A stretch of 60,000 bases of DNA from positions 126,001-186,000 of the forward strand of contig CAJNDS010000491.1 of NCBI GenBank assembly GCA_905221605.1, given 5' to 3'. A model generated the notes under the pieces. The model did no database searches, was not told where the DNA came from, and was given only the letters and a program-made list of their open reading frames with translations. The translations under genes and the position numbers were made by a program. This document shows, piece by piece, positions 1-11,309 of this stretch (the first letter of the stretch is position 1; every line of letters starts with the position of its first letter). The stretch comes from Symbiodinium natans. Taxonomy: Eukaryota; Sar; Dinophyceae; Suessiales; Symbiodiniaceae.

Positions 1-1963
1 GCAATAATATGACAAAAAAACTCAACATGCCACCGAGTACCGCACCCGACTTATACCCCGACTGCTTCCGGGGAACCGTACAAAACCCGAAGACGGTACC
101 TTGGGACCCTTCAGTTCTCTCCATGGCACCTCGCGTTCTTCTCGGCCCCAGTGGCAGACCCGAGCAAAGGCAGACGTACTCCTTCGACACCTCAAGCCAC
201 AGCCAGCTCTACTCGATCCTTACTGAACTTTACTGACTTTGCCAAGGGTGTGCACCAAGGGATGGTTGACGTTCGATGAGGTCGGACTCCAGCCACTCCT
301 TCCTCTCTTTGGTTTGTCGTCGTTTCTTCGAGGCTTGTCTTTTGGTGGCATTCACCTTACGGGAGGCTTTACTTGAGTAGCAGCACCTGCTGTGCCGCTT
401 CCAGTCAGGGTGTGGGTGTGTGGGTGGTTGCCTCAACAAAGTCAGAAACTTCAAGCTGTCGCCAATCGGCCATCCGCGCCGCAAATTGGTAGTTCAGCCA
501 ATTCGAAGCCGGCGAGCCAGACTCTCCGAGGGCCACAGGCATGACACCTGAAGTGGCACCTCACGAAGGCGGGGTGGCAAATGACTGGACAACCTGATCG
601 TATCTGATGATCTGATGCTTACTGCTTAGCTTACTGTTCATGTTTGGCTGAGTCCTCTACCATCCAGTCGTGATGCACGAGAAAGCGGCACAGGATGGCC
701 CTCTTTGCCCAGAAGATGCGAGAGTCTCTGCAGGGCCGCCTCGGTGCTAAGCCCTGTGGGCTTGAAAGCGGCCAGCACTCCATGGCCTTGACAGAGCACG
801 TGCACCTCGTGCTCGCCGGCCCCGCCAGCCTTTTGGGTGTGCGAGCGTGAGGTGTTCTGAGTGTTCTGAGCGTTCTGCTGTGCCCAGTCCCTGCAGAGCC
901 AGGAGGTCAGCTGAATGACAGGACCGCCACTTTGCTGCATGGCACTGGCCACGCCACCCCACAGAATGCCATTCACTTGCAGAGGCACCGCCTCCATATC
1001 TAAAGCAAGGCTCAATGCCTTGCTCCAAGCACGAGCACGTATGCAGGCGCTGATCGCGCTGTGGAAGCAGATCTCGTCTTTCTCCACCGTTCGTATTTCC
1101 ATGTGGCCAAAGCATGCGAGGGCCTGCTCCCACTCGCTCATCTTTTCACAGGCACTGATGACCGCAGTGTAGCAGATCTTATCTGGCATCAGTGACTGCG
1201 CTGGCATGCCAAACAGGATGTGACTGGCCATTCGCCATTGCTGAGCTTTCTCACATGCACTGAGAAGAGTGCTAAAACTGATTACGTTCGGTGGCACCGT
1301 TGACTTGTACATGTCGTGCAGTAGAGATAGAGACGAATTCCAGAGACCTGCAGCGGCACACGCGCTGCTGGCTGCATTGTACGATACGGAATCCATGGTT
1401 CCGTCCAGGCGCAATTCCTTCAAGAGCTGGAGTGCTGCTAACCACTCACCCCCTTTGGCACAAGCACTTATTGCGGCATTGTATGTTACCTGGCTTGGAT
1501 AAACCTCTTGCTGCTTCATGCCGCCAAGAAGTGCCAAGGCTATCTCCCACTTCCCTCGCTTCTCACATGCACTGATGGCACTTGTGAAATGGAAGCAATT
1601 CACCTCGAGGTCGTGGTGCTGCATGAAGCGGATAACCTTCAAAGCAACGTCCCACCGCCCATGCTTGGCCAGTCCTGCCAAGACAGTGGTGGCCGCCTTG
1701 GGATTTCTCTCCCAGGAAGCCAGGCCAAACCTGCAAGCGCTGAAAACGGCAGCTTGCGGAGGATGGGGTCCCAAGCCCAAAAGAGCCTCCAGGATCTGTT
1801 TGGCTGATCTTCTCGGGCCCTTTCTGCGGCGGCCAGGCCGTCGCGCAGAGGAGGGAAATGAAAACTCGTCGCGCCACGGCACGGCGCTTCTCACAGAAAC
1901 ATCTCTCGTGCAGCCACGGCAGCCACCTTGTCGTTGAGAAAGCCCGCGGAACGGTAGCAGCAT
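1..1963 (-). CDS. PPR-RluA fusion: pentatricopeptide repeat protein with C-terminal pseudouridine synthase (3' end off window)
   Basis: Exon 1 (1963..661) begins with a basic Arg/Ser-rich stretch that could be an organelle transit peptide. About seven PPR motifs follow (roughly residues 75-330), with repeated cores such as YNAAISACAKGGEWLAALQLL. A RluA-type pseudouridine synthase then starts near residue 390 (HVLCQGHGVLAAFKPTGLST). The open frame reaches the catalytic-loop motif SRLDG and stops soon after. Reading on through a GT-AG intron (660..560) gives exon 2 (559..450) with ATSGVMPVALGESGS, which completes RLD-x-x-TSG in phase. A second GT-AG intron (449..191) leads to exon 3 from 190, with VSKEYVCLCSGLPLGP, the next conserved RluA block. 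The catalytic Asp is the D of RLDG. PPR proteins bind RNA and RluA enzymes make pseudouridine in RNA, so this is probably a targeted RNA-modifying enzyme of plastid or mitochondrion (inference). The start codon is the first Met of the open frame and an upstream exon is possible. Confidence 0.8.
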
Positions 1964-2199
1964 TGAGCGGAAGGGAAGCTATCCCTGCTTTGAGCCCGGC
2001 CATGCTGAAAAAGCAGATCTTGTTTCAACCTCAATGACAGAGTTTGGTCAGCACAGCTCAGTCCACGGCCATGTCCAAAAGGCTGTCCAAGCGCTCCACG
2101 AAAGTGCGGCTTTCCAGCCACACATCAACGCAAAGCCTGACAGACGGACGGAGTACAGACCATCTGGGCAGGCATGCTAAGCCTGCCAAGCTGAATAGC

Positions 2200-3060
2200 T
2201 GAACTAACCCATGGCGTCCGAGCCACGTCTCTGGAGCTGGACCTGGAGGCATCGGCCTACGAAGCACCAAAAGCACCGTGGAGGTGCTCGCTCTGATCCA
2301 GGGCATCTCATGGTCGGCTGGGGTGCCGGCAGGCTCAGCTCCTGGTTAAGCGAAGCATCAAGAGAATTCCCTGTATATAGGCCTGGCTGACCACCTTACT
2401 CACACGGACGTCGCCACCAGGTCCTCGTTGAAGGTGCAGCTCAGACTTGCTGAGTATCTCCCGTCATTGGAGATGACTTTGCTGTACTTTAGCTCCTGAG
2501 CGTGCAGGGGCACGCGTCACACCCAGTGCGTCTCTTTCTTGTTCATTCACCGGGTTGATGGCTCTCTTTGCTGTGGCAGGCTGGCTGTCTGACCACCCTT
2601 GTCATGCCATGCACCGAGTGTCACTCATAAACACACTGCCAACTGGCCGAAAGGCGTTGCCGCATGCGACTGCGACTGAGAGCAGCGCGCACCGGTGCAC
2701 GCCCGCCCGTCTGCAGTGCTATACGGAAGCCACTGGTCTCAAACCTCCGTCACGATCAGCTGCTTGGGAGCTCATGTTGCATGCCTCACATGTGCTAAGG
2801 ATCGCTAAGGCTCCCCACAAGCGAGGGGCTCCGAAGCCAAAGTTTTCGAACCTTATAATTCTGATTGCCAAAAAAAAAAAGGGGGCCTCAAAATGCGAAG
2901 GCAAGGCCCCGTGCTCAAGGAGGCCAATGTGGACTCGCAAGGTCGGCTCTGAGGCACCGCCTCGACATGCCAAAGCTCCCGACATAGTCTCCGCAGCACT
3001 CAAAGACTGGGGACTGGCAGCGACAAGGTGGGGGCAACGGGAAATGGGAAAAATGGTGAC
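2200..3060. other. No recognisable gene
   Basis: Region upstream of the PPR-RluA gene. Short frames exist on both strands but none shows a family motif or clear coding texture. A run of A followed by G occurs near 2870-2885. Confidence 0.4.
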
Positions 3061-3062
3061 AG

Positions 3063-3722
3063 ATGTCACTTGCGAGGCCGAAACATTATGGCACTGTCCG
3101 GTGTGCAGACACGTATGCAACTCGAGACCTTTCTCATGAGTTCCCATGCGCTTCGCCGAGCGGCTCCCGCCACTGTGGCGAGCTGAAATCTGCATGTGCG
3201 CAACATTTGCCAATCTTGCTCATGGTCACGCGCATGTTGCTTTTTCCTTTCGTTGCACGTGAGGTCCTGAACCAGACCGTGTCTCAGGGTCAAGAGGCTA
3301 TGAGATGCCCGGAAATTTTGCAGAAAGCTCTGCAGTTTGATCAGTGGCTTTCTGCACTTGAGTTGTCGCGGAGTTTGGAGCTTTCAATACCGAGTTCAAG
3401 CTTGTTTGCAGGTTCTGCAGTGCACAGCCATGCACAGCCCATCAACCTCCTGGAGACTGGACAAGCCTTAGCGCTTGGAGCTGGCTTCTGGTTTTTGTTG
3501 CCCGCGATGCTTCGGAGGAAGCAGCGATCCGTGCGGTTCGATCACTGTGGCTTCGAATGGCTAGATTGTGGCTTGATGCCACTGGGCACCTTGCGGCGAC
3601 TTTTGTCGACCACCTCCCTTCCCCATTCAGTTTTTGCCCTCAAAATCTCATGCCAGTGGATGTCAGTACAACAGGTCATGGGAAGCCTTGTTTGCACTCG
3701 CTCACTGCAAAAGACCATGTGA
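3063..3722 (+). CDS. Unidentified open frame, possible plus-strand exon
   Basis: An uninterrupted frame of 219 codons. From about residue 75 it has the texture of a real protein (for example ALQFDQWLSALELSRSLEL). A hydrophobic stretch (QALALGAGFWFLLPAML) could be a membrane segment and is followed by basic residues. I recognise no family. It is on the opposite strand from the confident genes of the window, which lowers confidence. A 176-codon minus-strand frame overlaps its 3' part (3542..4072), so strand is not settled. Confidence 0.25.
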   Translation: MSLARPKHYGTVRCADTYATRDLSHEFPCASPSGSRHCGELKSACAQHLPILLMVTRMLLFPFVAREVLNQTVSQGQEAMRCPEILQKALQFDQWLSALELSRSLELSIPSSSLFAGSAVHSHAQPINLLETGQALALGAGFWFLLPAMLRRKQRSVRFDHCGFEWLDCGLMPLGTLRRLLSTTSLPHSVFALKISCQWMSVQQVMGSLVCTRSLQKTM

Positions 3723-4079
3723 CCACGTGAACACAACAGCACCTGCATCAGAACCATTCCGGGCCCCAAAACCAACTTTCGCAGCCGATACCGCACGCGA
3801 AATGAAGCTCTGCCTCTACAGTGTCGCCCTTGCACCGGCACAGCGCTGCTGACTTTGCCAACATCGGCCTCAGAATGTATGACCCGCACCGTGGGACTTC
3901 CCGCACCGGAGCTTTCCAGGGACTGGAGACCTTTTTCCCTGGTTCGTGTACATTCATCACATTGATATGAATCGGGCAGATTGCGTCGACTTTCCCCGTG
4001 GATGCTCAAAAGAATGACCTCACATGACCTCGCAACAACCTCAACCATGTAGAACCACGCACGGATGTCCATCTTTTCC

Positions 4080-5610
4080 GTAGCATGGAACCCATGGATG
4101 TTCGGCAGCTACTCCTACGAACACATCTGCGCAGAAAGCGCAGCTGCGGAGTCCAGAGATTGAGGAATCAGTGCTCTCGGTTTGGAGCCACCCCGCTTTC
4201 TATGGCTCTGGAGGTTCCGCGTCGTCGTACAGCGACTTAGACGAACGCTTCGTCCAGCGTTCGCCTGCCTCGTCCAGGTCCTGGCGAGAGCAGCTTCGAC
4301 GATTTCTCCAAAGGAACCAGTGCAAAAACTCAGATTTCATCTATTGCAGCTAGCAGTTGCAAGTTACTCGCTCCGTATTTACTCTTTGGATCTCTCACGG
4401 GAACGCATAAGCATGCCCAACGTTGACAAGCCACCTGTGACCTTGTCATTCTTCCCACCTAAACTTAAACTCATAAACTCGATCTAGGATCTTGCGCTTG
4501 CAATCTGCAATCCTCTCCAATCGGTTCAAAGAACTTGGCAACGGCCAAGACCTGATCATGCAGCAGATCTCAGGACAGAAGCACCTCAACACCGCAGGAG
4601 CAACAGCAGCCGAATGCGTGCAAGAGCCAAGTCTTCCTTTTTGGCAGTCCAGCTCTGAGATTGGCAAGTTTCTCAAAGCCACGATCCACCGGCAGGCCAT
4701 GTTGCCTCAACAAACCTCGGCAACACCATGCAACACCCCAAAAAAGTTCGCGCTGCCCAATTTGGCGTTCCTAGGTGTCCCGCTATTTGCAAGTGCAGGT
4801 GCAAGCTGGGGCCACGGCCACAGCAATGGCCCACGAGTTCCATAAGGTGAAACGGTCGGCTGCACGGGTACACACGAACCCCTTAACAGAGAGCAAAAGC
4901 TGAAGAGTCGCCACACCATGAATACCATATGCCAGCAACTGCTAGCCGCTATTGCTGATATTCATCTTGCAGCCTTGAGCTCATGCAATTCACTGTCTCA
5001 CAATTCTAAAGCTTCCACGCAAATAGCGGCAGTTTCGCCCGCATTTCACGCGTTGCCTTTGGCCTGGCAGAGAACAACTTCAGATTTAAGGGTTTAGGCC
5101 ATGTTGGCCTAGGGTTGAATAGTCAGCACGATCTCGCGAGCCTGAAAGCTGAAGAACTGTGTCGCAACTTTCTGAGCAGCAGTGGCGCTGTCTGTCGCCT
5201 CATTCAGGAGGCCTCAAGCAGCCAGAGCATCTTCACGTTTCCACTTTTGCTGCCTTCGTGAAAAGCGACGTGTTGTCGACCTCCACTTGCTTTCTTAAGC
5301 CAGGGCACATTCCATCAGACGTCCAAGGCCAAATTGGGCCAAGGTCTGGTCATGCACCTCAGTAGCTATCACGGAAATCTCTGCCAGGCACAACAAGACG
5401 GCAACCGCAAACAGCCCTGCTGCCAGCGTTTCCTACGCCAGGTCTTCTGCAATAAGATGTATCTTGGCATGTAGATTCGGCTCTGGTGTCATTTCTCCGA
5501 ATTACTGTTACGCCCTGGCACCTGAGCGTCGAAGGCCGAGTAGGCTTCGAGCTGCTCATCGTCAGTGCTGCCTGGGTCTCTCTGTGGAGGCTTGTCAAAA
5601 CAGAACTGAC
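4080..5610. other. No recognisable gene
   Basis: Only short frames on both strands, no motif that I can place. Confidence 0.4.
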
Positions 5611-5613
5611 CAC

Positions 5614-5716
5614 ATGGGGGTTTCCGAAATGAGGGTACCTTATTGGGGCCCTTTTTGAAGGGGATGCAACTATTTGGGGGTCCATATTCGGGTCCCCTAT
5701 TTTCGTAAACCCCCAT
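5614..5716. repeat. Short inverted-repeat (MITE-like) element
   Basis: A 103-bp segment bounded by near-perfect inverted repeats. The left arm ATGGGGGTTTCCGAAAT (5614-5630) matches the reverse complement of the right arm ATTTTCGTAAACCCCCAT (5699-5716) with about one mismatch and one extra base. The interior is also partly self-complementary (TTGGGGCCC near 5643 against GGGTCCCC near 5690). No coding content and no clear target-site duplication. Confidence 0.5.
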
Positions 5717-5719
5717 CCC

Positions 5720-6810
5720 GGTATTCTTGCTCGCTACAGGACTCCCTGGATCGATCTCCACAACTCCGCATGCCGTGACTGCGGCAAGCAGTGCAGCACG
5801 AGGAGCAGGAAGACAAGGCGTTCATATGCGTTCATGCTTTGCCATATCCGCTACGGGGAGGAAAGCGACAACTCCAAGACGACTGGAACTGAAACGATTG
5901 CTGCGTCTGAGTTGTGGGGCGTTCAGGAGCAATCAGTGTGGAGAATCTGATTCGCGATCGATACCGATACCGTGTGAAGAAGCTCACCAGCCGCACGAAC
6001 ACAACAGGCTGCACTCGTAATCATGGGCGGGTGGCCGAATGATGCAAATGCTGCAGCACCCAGCTTGACGTGCAGGATGCCTTGCGCCAATGAAAGGCTT
6101 AGACTACACATGACTCACATGACCGTAAACATCCGGTCGCTGTTCTGAAGGCAGCCTCGCCTGCCAAAGCTGAAACGGATTCCACGACGGAGAGCTGGTC
6201 TCGCACACTGTTGGATTTGACCTCAGACAACATTACAGAACATGCTACTTGTAATACAGCAGGGGCCTGGGCACAGCCCGACATACCGCAATGTACCGCA
6301 ATGTGCCATGTAACATGTACATCAACCCAGCCTACTTCAGCTCAGCCCAACTCCCACCACACCGAGTTGATGCGACTCTTCAAGTCGAGTCGCAGAGTTC
6401 ACGGTTGGGAAGTTCGTCACGAGGAACGTGCCCATGGGGTCCGCGGACTTGAGGAAGGCCTCCTTCCAAATCTCAGCCTGTTCCGTTCAGCAGCTTCCGC
6501 ACAGCACCCTCCCAAAATCAGATTCTCATGAGTCTCTGTGCTGCGTCGGAAAGACACTGAGACTGAGCTTCGAACCCACACCTTCACAGGCAAACTGTCC
6601 TCAAGAACTCTGGTGAAACAGCCGAACGCCAACACGATGCGCACATCCACAGCGAAGGGTGCTGCGGGAGGCTGGCAGGGAAGCTGACGAAAAATTCAGC
6701 TGAGCCTCTGGAGTTTCCGCTGTGAATGATGCCTGCGCTCGTGAGAAGACGCCAGCTTGTGCTACAAAATGTTTTCCGGAATCTTCGATGACCCTATGAT
6801 ACATCAGCAC
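5720..6810. other. No recognisable gene
   Basis: Short frames only. Probably intergenic, or 3' flank of the multi-exon gene that ends at 6817 on the minus strand. Confidence 0.4.
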
Positions 6811-6816
6811 TGTGGA

Positions 6817-7830
6817 TCATGTGCCCGCAGCCTTGGCAATTGCATCTTCAAGCGCCGGACTGTGGCCCGTGCCTGTAGTCCATCGGATCATGTCTTGCTC
6901 CGTTCTTGAGGTATCCCCTTCGGAAGCAATGTCACAGAACATACTTCCCCACAATTGTACATTTGTTCACTCCCTTGTATGATAGATGTACAGATCCTTT
7001 TCGTGTTTCTTGCTGGTAGAGCCCCCAATCGCTGCCCCAGGTTCTCTTGCAAAGCTCCATGGCATCGAGGATCGTGTACTTGGACGGCAGGGCATCCTTC
7101 CCCGCTCTCGGCTTTGCAACAACAGCCAGGCGAACAAAACAAACCCTTCCTGTTGCCAAGACAGTGTGCCCACGGGCCGACGCCGGAAGTCTTGCACCCT
7201 ACTGCATGCTGCTCTAGTACTTGACAAATGGCCAGTCCTCTATACCTCCAGCAGTGCTCGTCGTGCAAATCGCCTCAGCCACGAGGTTTCCGAAGTCCAA
7301 CGGAGCGCCCGGAGCCAGGATGACATAGACGGTCCTCAGTTCGCATGCTCTCCTTCGTCTCTGCAGGTCTTAAGCCAAGCAACAATAGTTCGACGTCTTG
7401 TGAACTCAGAATTGCTTGGTTACCGTGCGCATTCGTCTTCACAGCATTTCGTGTTTCAAGCCTTTGCGCCATCGTGCAAAGCGTGGACCCTTAGAATAGT
7501 CTGCAACTGTGCTTCGGCATCAGCTTCTGCTGAATCATTGCAGCCACATCTGCTGGACTCTCTCGCATCTTCTTGTCAATGTCCAGGCAGCTTCCTGATG
7601 TGACTCAGTGGCTCGTGTGTGACGACTCGTGCGACGACACGTGTGACGACTCGTTTGACGACTCGTTTGGGCATCGCAACATCTGCACAGTGTTGCAGCA
7701 TTCGGCATGCGTGGCCAGGAGACTTCGAGCCCTGAACTAACAAGGCGGCGCGTCCTGGGCACAGCTCCTTGAAAACCTGCAGCCGGTCACACAAGGGCCA
7801 TGCCATGCTTGCCAGGATGGACATATGCTA
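6817..7830 (-). CDS. Unidentified multi-exon gene
   Basis: Several phase-compatible coding-like blocks lie on the minus strand. Block A (about 7580..7498) reads DIDKKMRESPADVAAMIQQK. Block B (7360..7246) reads TVYVILAPGAPLDFGNLVAE and ends at a GT donor. Block C (7149..6992) starts after a CAG acceptor in matching phase and reads RLAVVAKPRAGKDALPSKY, then ILDAMELCKRTWGSDWGLY. Block D (6897..6817) reads RWTTGTGHSPALEDAIAKAA and ends in TGA. The proposed introns are 96 nt (7245..7150) and 94 nt (6991..6898), the size seen in neighbouring genes. An N-terminal frame up to 7824 contains a 12-bp tandem repeat. I do not recognise the protein family. The gene ends only about 130 nt below the 3' end of the NDK-AK gene, on the same strand. 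Confidence 0.4.
7619..7666. repeat. 12-bp tandem repeat, four copies
   Basis: Four adjacent copies of a GTGACGACTCGT-like 12-mer with single changes. On the minus strand it would encode a repeating R-V-V-x tetrapeptide if translated. Confidence 0.8.
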
Positions 7831-7958
7831 AGACGGGACTTGTCCCCTGACTAGCTCTGCGAATGATTCGCCACTCCTAGACTCCTAGACTTCAAAAACC
7901 GAAGGGGTCAATGAGAATCAGCCAGCACGTCATGTTGCGCGTAGCGGAAGCAAGCTGA

Positions 7959-10900
7959 TTAACTGCTGGCCTTCATGGTGCCCTCCATTGTGGCTCGCTG
8001 TTGCGCCAGCTTCTCGGCAAGTTGCTCGCCATCAATCTCCTCATCCTCGTGTAGGCCTCTCAATCTCGCTCTGGGGTCGCGACTAGGTAGCAGTGGACAG
8101 TTGTTATGGGGCACCTGGTAAAGAAACACGCGGTCTAAAACGATCTACGGAGAAAACCGACCGCAGGCCTCTGTACTCCTCATCAAGGAACTCATCATCG
8201 CACCTCAAGCAGGGCCGGAGACTCCGACGTTTTCGTACCTACTTCTTGTGCTACGCAGGCCAGCTCGAGCATTCTGCCAGGCAACTCAAGGTGGACCACA
8301 GCTCGCGGTGCCCCGAAGGCCTCCAGGAAGGCGTGCGCTTGCGAGTCCACGGTTGGGCAGTCCTGTAGTACCAGGAAAGGCTCGGCCCGGCCCTGCGCAA
8401 AGGCTTTCAGCATGGTAACCTCGTCGGAGCTGTCGGCATCAGCTTTGCCTGTAAATTCGGCCAGGCTCTTGGCCGTGATTGGGCTGCCACCATAGGCACC
8501 ACAGAGCTCCTGCGCTTTCTTTGCGCCAAGGACTGGTGATAAGCTGCTGACGATGGCGAACTGAGGCATCCTGGACTTAGCCACGAGGCTCTGAAGTTTC
8601 TCCTTGCTGGGAGTTTCGGAAACCTCAAACTTCTCGAGCAAGCCAAGGCGGCTGAAGTGGGCAACAATGGGCGGCAATCGGCTTTGCAGATCACTGAAGC
8701 GCTTGGCCGCGGTCGAACCCTCGCTTTTCGCGGCAAAGCTCTCAGCCCAGGATTTCTCCGCGGCCTCATTGCCGTGGATGTAGTAGACCTTCTTGATGCG
8801 GAAGTCGCGCTCGATGAGTTCAATCTGATCCACGTACTGCGGGCAGTTCTGGATGATGAGGCACTCGGAGCAGGTCAGATTGGCCACGCCCTTGAGCAGC
8901 TCCAGTGTCATGGACAGCGGGACAACCTGCCCCTTGGCAAGCATGTTGTGCATCGCCAATCCCATTTCAGTCTGTCGCTCCAGCTCCTTGTCCAGAAGCT
9001 CGTTGCAGTCGACTGCCTCAAAGTTCGGAGAGCTCTGGGCCAAGAGGTTGGCCAGTACATCTGTACCGCTGCCAGGCAAGCCCAGGACAACCGTCAAGGA
9101 TGGCAAGACTTGCTCGCTGAGCTTTTTCCAGGTGCCATCTACTACGCTGCACGTCTGCGACGTCTGCATTTCGCTCAAACTGTAGGGAATGCGCTCGGCC
9201 TTCAGAGACGTGAGCATCTCCGAAGTCTCGGGTCCGAAGAAGTAGTTGGACCGAAGCTCCAACTCCAGGGTGTCCTTACTGCTCATGGTGGCCGCGAGAT
9301 CTGCGGCATCAGCACGTGAGAAATCCAGCACCAATGTCCGGGTGATGCTCGACACCCGGTACTCTAGGAACTGGGCCTGCTTCAGACTCTGAGGAAAGTC
9401 CGACAGCACGAAGTTCTGCACCCCCAGAGCCATGTCCCGGTAGATCTCGGAGAGAATGAGAGGGCAGGCAATGGAGGCATCCACCGGCTTCCCTGCCAGC
9501 ATCGCCTTCCTCACGGCCGGGGCATCTGCCTCATTGGAGTCGGCGTAGCTCTTGAGCAGCGCCGTGAGGTTGATGGCAGAGTAGCCATACTGCTTTTCGA
9601 GCTTGTCCGCCATGTGCTCGACGGGTGCTCCAGGAGGGCCCAGCAAGTACAGGAAGCGGCAGCTGAAGTAGCGCTTCACCTCTGCGAAAACATCATCTGG
9701 TGGCTTTTCTGCATTTGCCTTGCGCAACTTGCCAATCGGGCCATAGTAGTTGCAAAGAGGCATGGTCTGCTGATCAAACACCTCCAGACGCTTGCGCACC
9801 GTGTCGTCATTGTCATCGACTCTGCCTGGATTGGTAGCCGCTCGGCCTTTAATTCGCTGCATCATGGTTTCATGGCTGGCCTCGAGGTAGAGCATAAAGG
9901 AAACCTCCGCAATCTCTCGCTCGAAGCGTTGCGCTTGCTCGACTGCGCGAGGGAAACCATCCAACAGAAACCTGTTTGTATCTTGGTTCTTCAGCATGGC
10001 CTTCTTCAGCAGAGCCAGGACAATGTCGTCTGGGACTAGAGTGCCGGCAGACATGTGCTTCTCAATCTCTCCACCAAGGTACGATCCAGCTTTGACCTCC
10101 TCTCGCATAAGGTCCCCGGTGCTGAGGTGGATCAAGTTGAACTCTTCCTTGATCCTGACGCACTGGGTACCCTTGCCACAACCAGGGCCTCCGGCCACAA
10201 AGACCACGAATGGAGGTGTCTTCAAGTCACTGTCACCCGGCTCCCTCTTCAGGTCTTCCTCCGTGACTTCGACGACGGGCTTGGATGGGGCTTCGGGCGC
10301 AGGTGCCTCAACAACGAAAGACATGCCATCTTGGTTCACGCCAGACTCCACATACTGGCTGGTGCGTGTTGGCGGGTCAAACGTGGCCTTGGGGGGTTGA
10401 TTGTTCGGATTGTTCTCGCTCAGCCAGGTGGCCAACCACTTGACAGCCGCAAGTCCCTGCGGCTTCACCTTGCACAAGCCAATGAGGCCATTGGAGATCA
10501 GTTGCTGCAGCGTGGGATCAAGCTCGAAATCCGTGGACTGTGCATCAGAAAGTGACTGCAGGTCCATGGAGGCGCGTGCAGACTTGCGGAAGACGAAGTC
10601 CCTGACCTCGTTGTCGTCGGGCAATGGGTCCACACCCATTTCCGAGAAGAAGAACCGGATCTCCTGCACGGCGTCTTTCAAAGATTCACTGCCATGGACG
10701 GCATTCCGCTGTCCATCCCGGCCGAAGCGTGCCCGTAGGGAGCCGGGGCGCGACTTCCTAGCTTCCTTCACGGAGGCATTCCCCATCAACTGCTTCAGGA
10801 CCGTCACCGCCTCCAAGCGGCACAGCACCATAGCACAGCAAGGTCCGCTGGAGGCTTCCTTGACGACGGCGGCAAAGGCGGGGTCATTCTTGCTGCTCCT

Positions 10901-11298
10901 GCCAGAGACAACCAATGGACACCGAGCTTTCGACCCAAGATTGACTACATGGATGCTGTATACTAGACTAGCCCGACCCCCTTTCCAAGATAGCCCGGTT
11001 TGAATCCTAGAGGCTCCTGTAGAACTCCTTGGCCCTCTCTTCGCTTAACGTCGTCTGCTTCTCCTTGAGGACTGTGAAGCCCGCCGCTTCGATTTCTGTT
11101 TTGATGGCGACCTGAATGTCAAGCGAGCACCCGAATCAGACCCGAATTTGCAGCAGATTTTGCAACATGCTCAAGAACTTCAACAACTTTGTCTTTGTGA
11201 CGCCCTGCCAGGTTTGCGATGGCATCGGGCTTGACGATGCAGAGCGTGCGCTCGAGCTTCAACGCACCGTCCGGGAAGAAGGACTTGATCTCCTTGCG
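7959..11298 (-). CDS. NDK - Dpy30 - adenylate kinase fusion with four kinase-like modules (axonemal type)
   Basis: The central exon (10898..8202) is a long open frame. First comes the C-terminal half of a nucleoside diphosphate kinase with the phospho-His motif RNAVHGSESLKDA (His about residue 74 of the open frame). A Dpy-30-like helix pair follows (ISNGLIGLCKVKPQG, AVKWLATWLSENNP). Next is a canonical adenylate kinase with P-loop GGPGCGKGTQC (about 242-252), LSTGDLMREEV and DGFPRAVEQAQ. Three further AK-like modules have degenerate P-loops lacking the lysine (GPPGAPVEH, GLPGSGTDV, and a fourth near residue 800). Upstream exons supply the missing NDK N-terminus: ERTLCIVKPDAIANL (from about 11298 to 11209) and AIKTEIEAAGFTVLKEKQ (11111..11017). 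They are joined by a GC-AG intron (11208..11112) and a GA-AG intron (11016..10899). A last exon (8082..7959) after a GC-AG intron (8201..8083) encodes LHEDEEIDGEQLAEKLAQQR and the stop. NDK plus Dpy-30 is the NME5 layout and AK plus Dpy-30 that of AK7, both ciliary. A flagellar role is inferred. The true 5' end is not resolved. Confidence 0.9.
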
Positions 11299-11309
11299 CT
11301 GTACTACGC

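Noticed and set aside
8657-11003. Plus-strand frames of 134-220 codons
   Set aside because: They lie opposite the NDK-AK exon, which has strong domain support.
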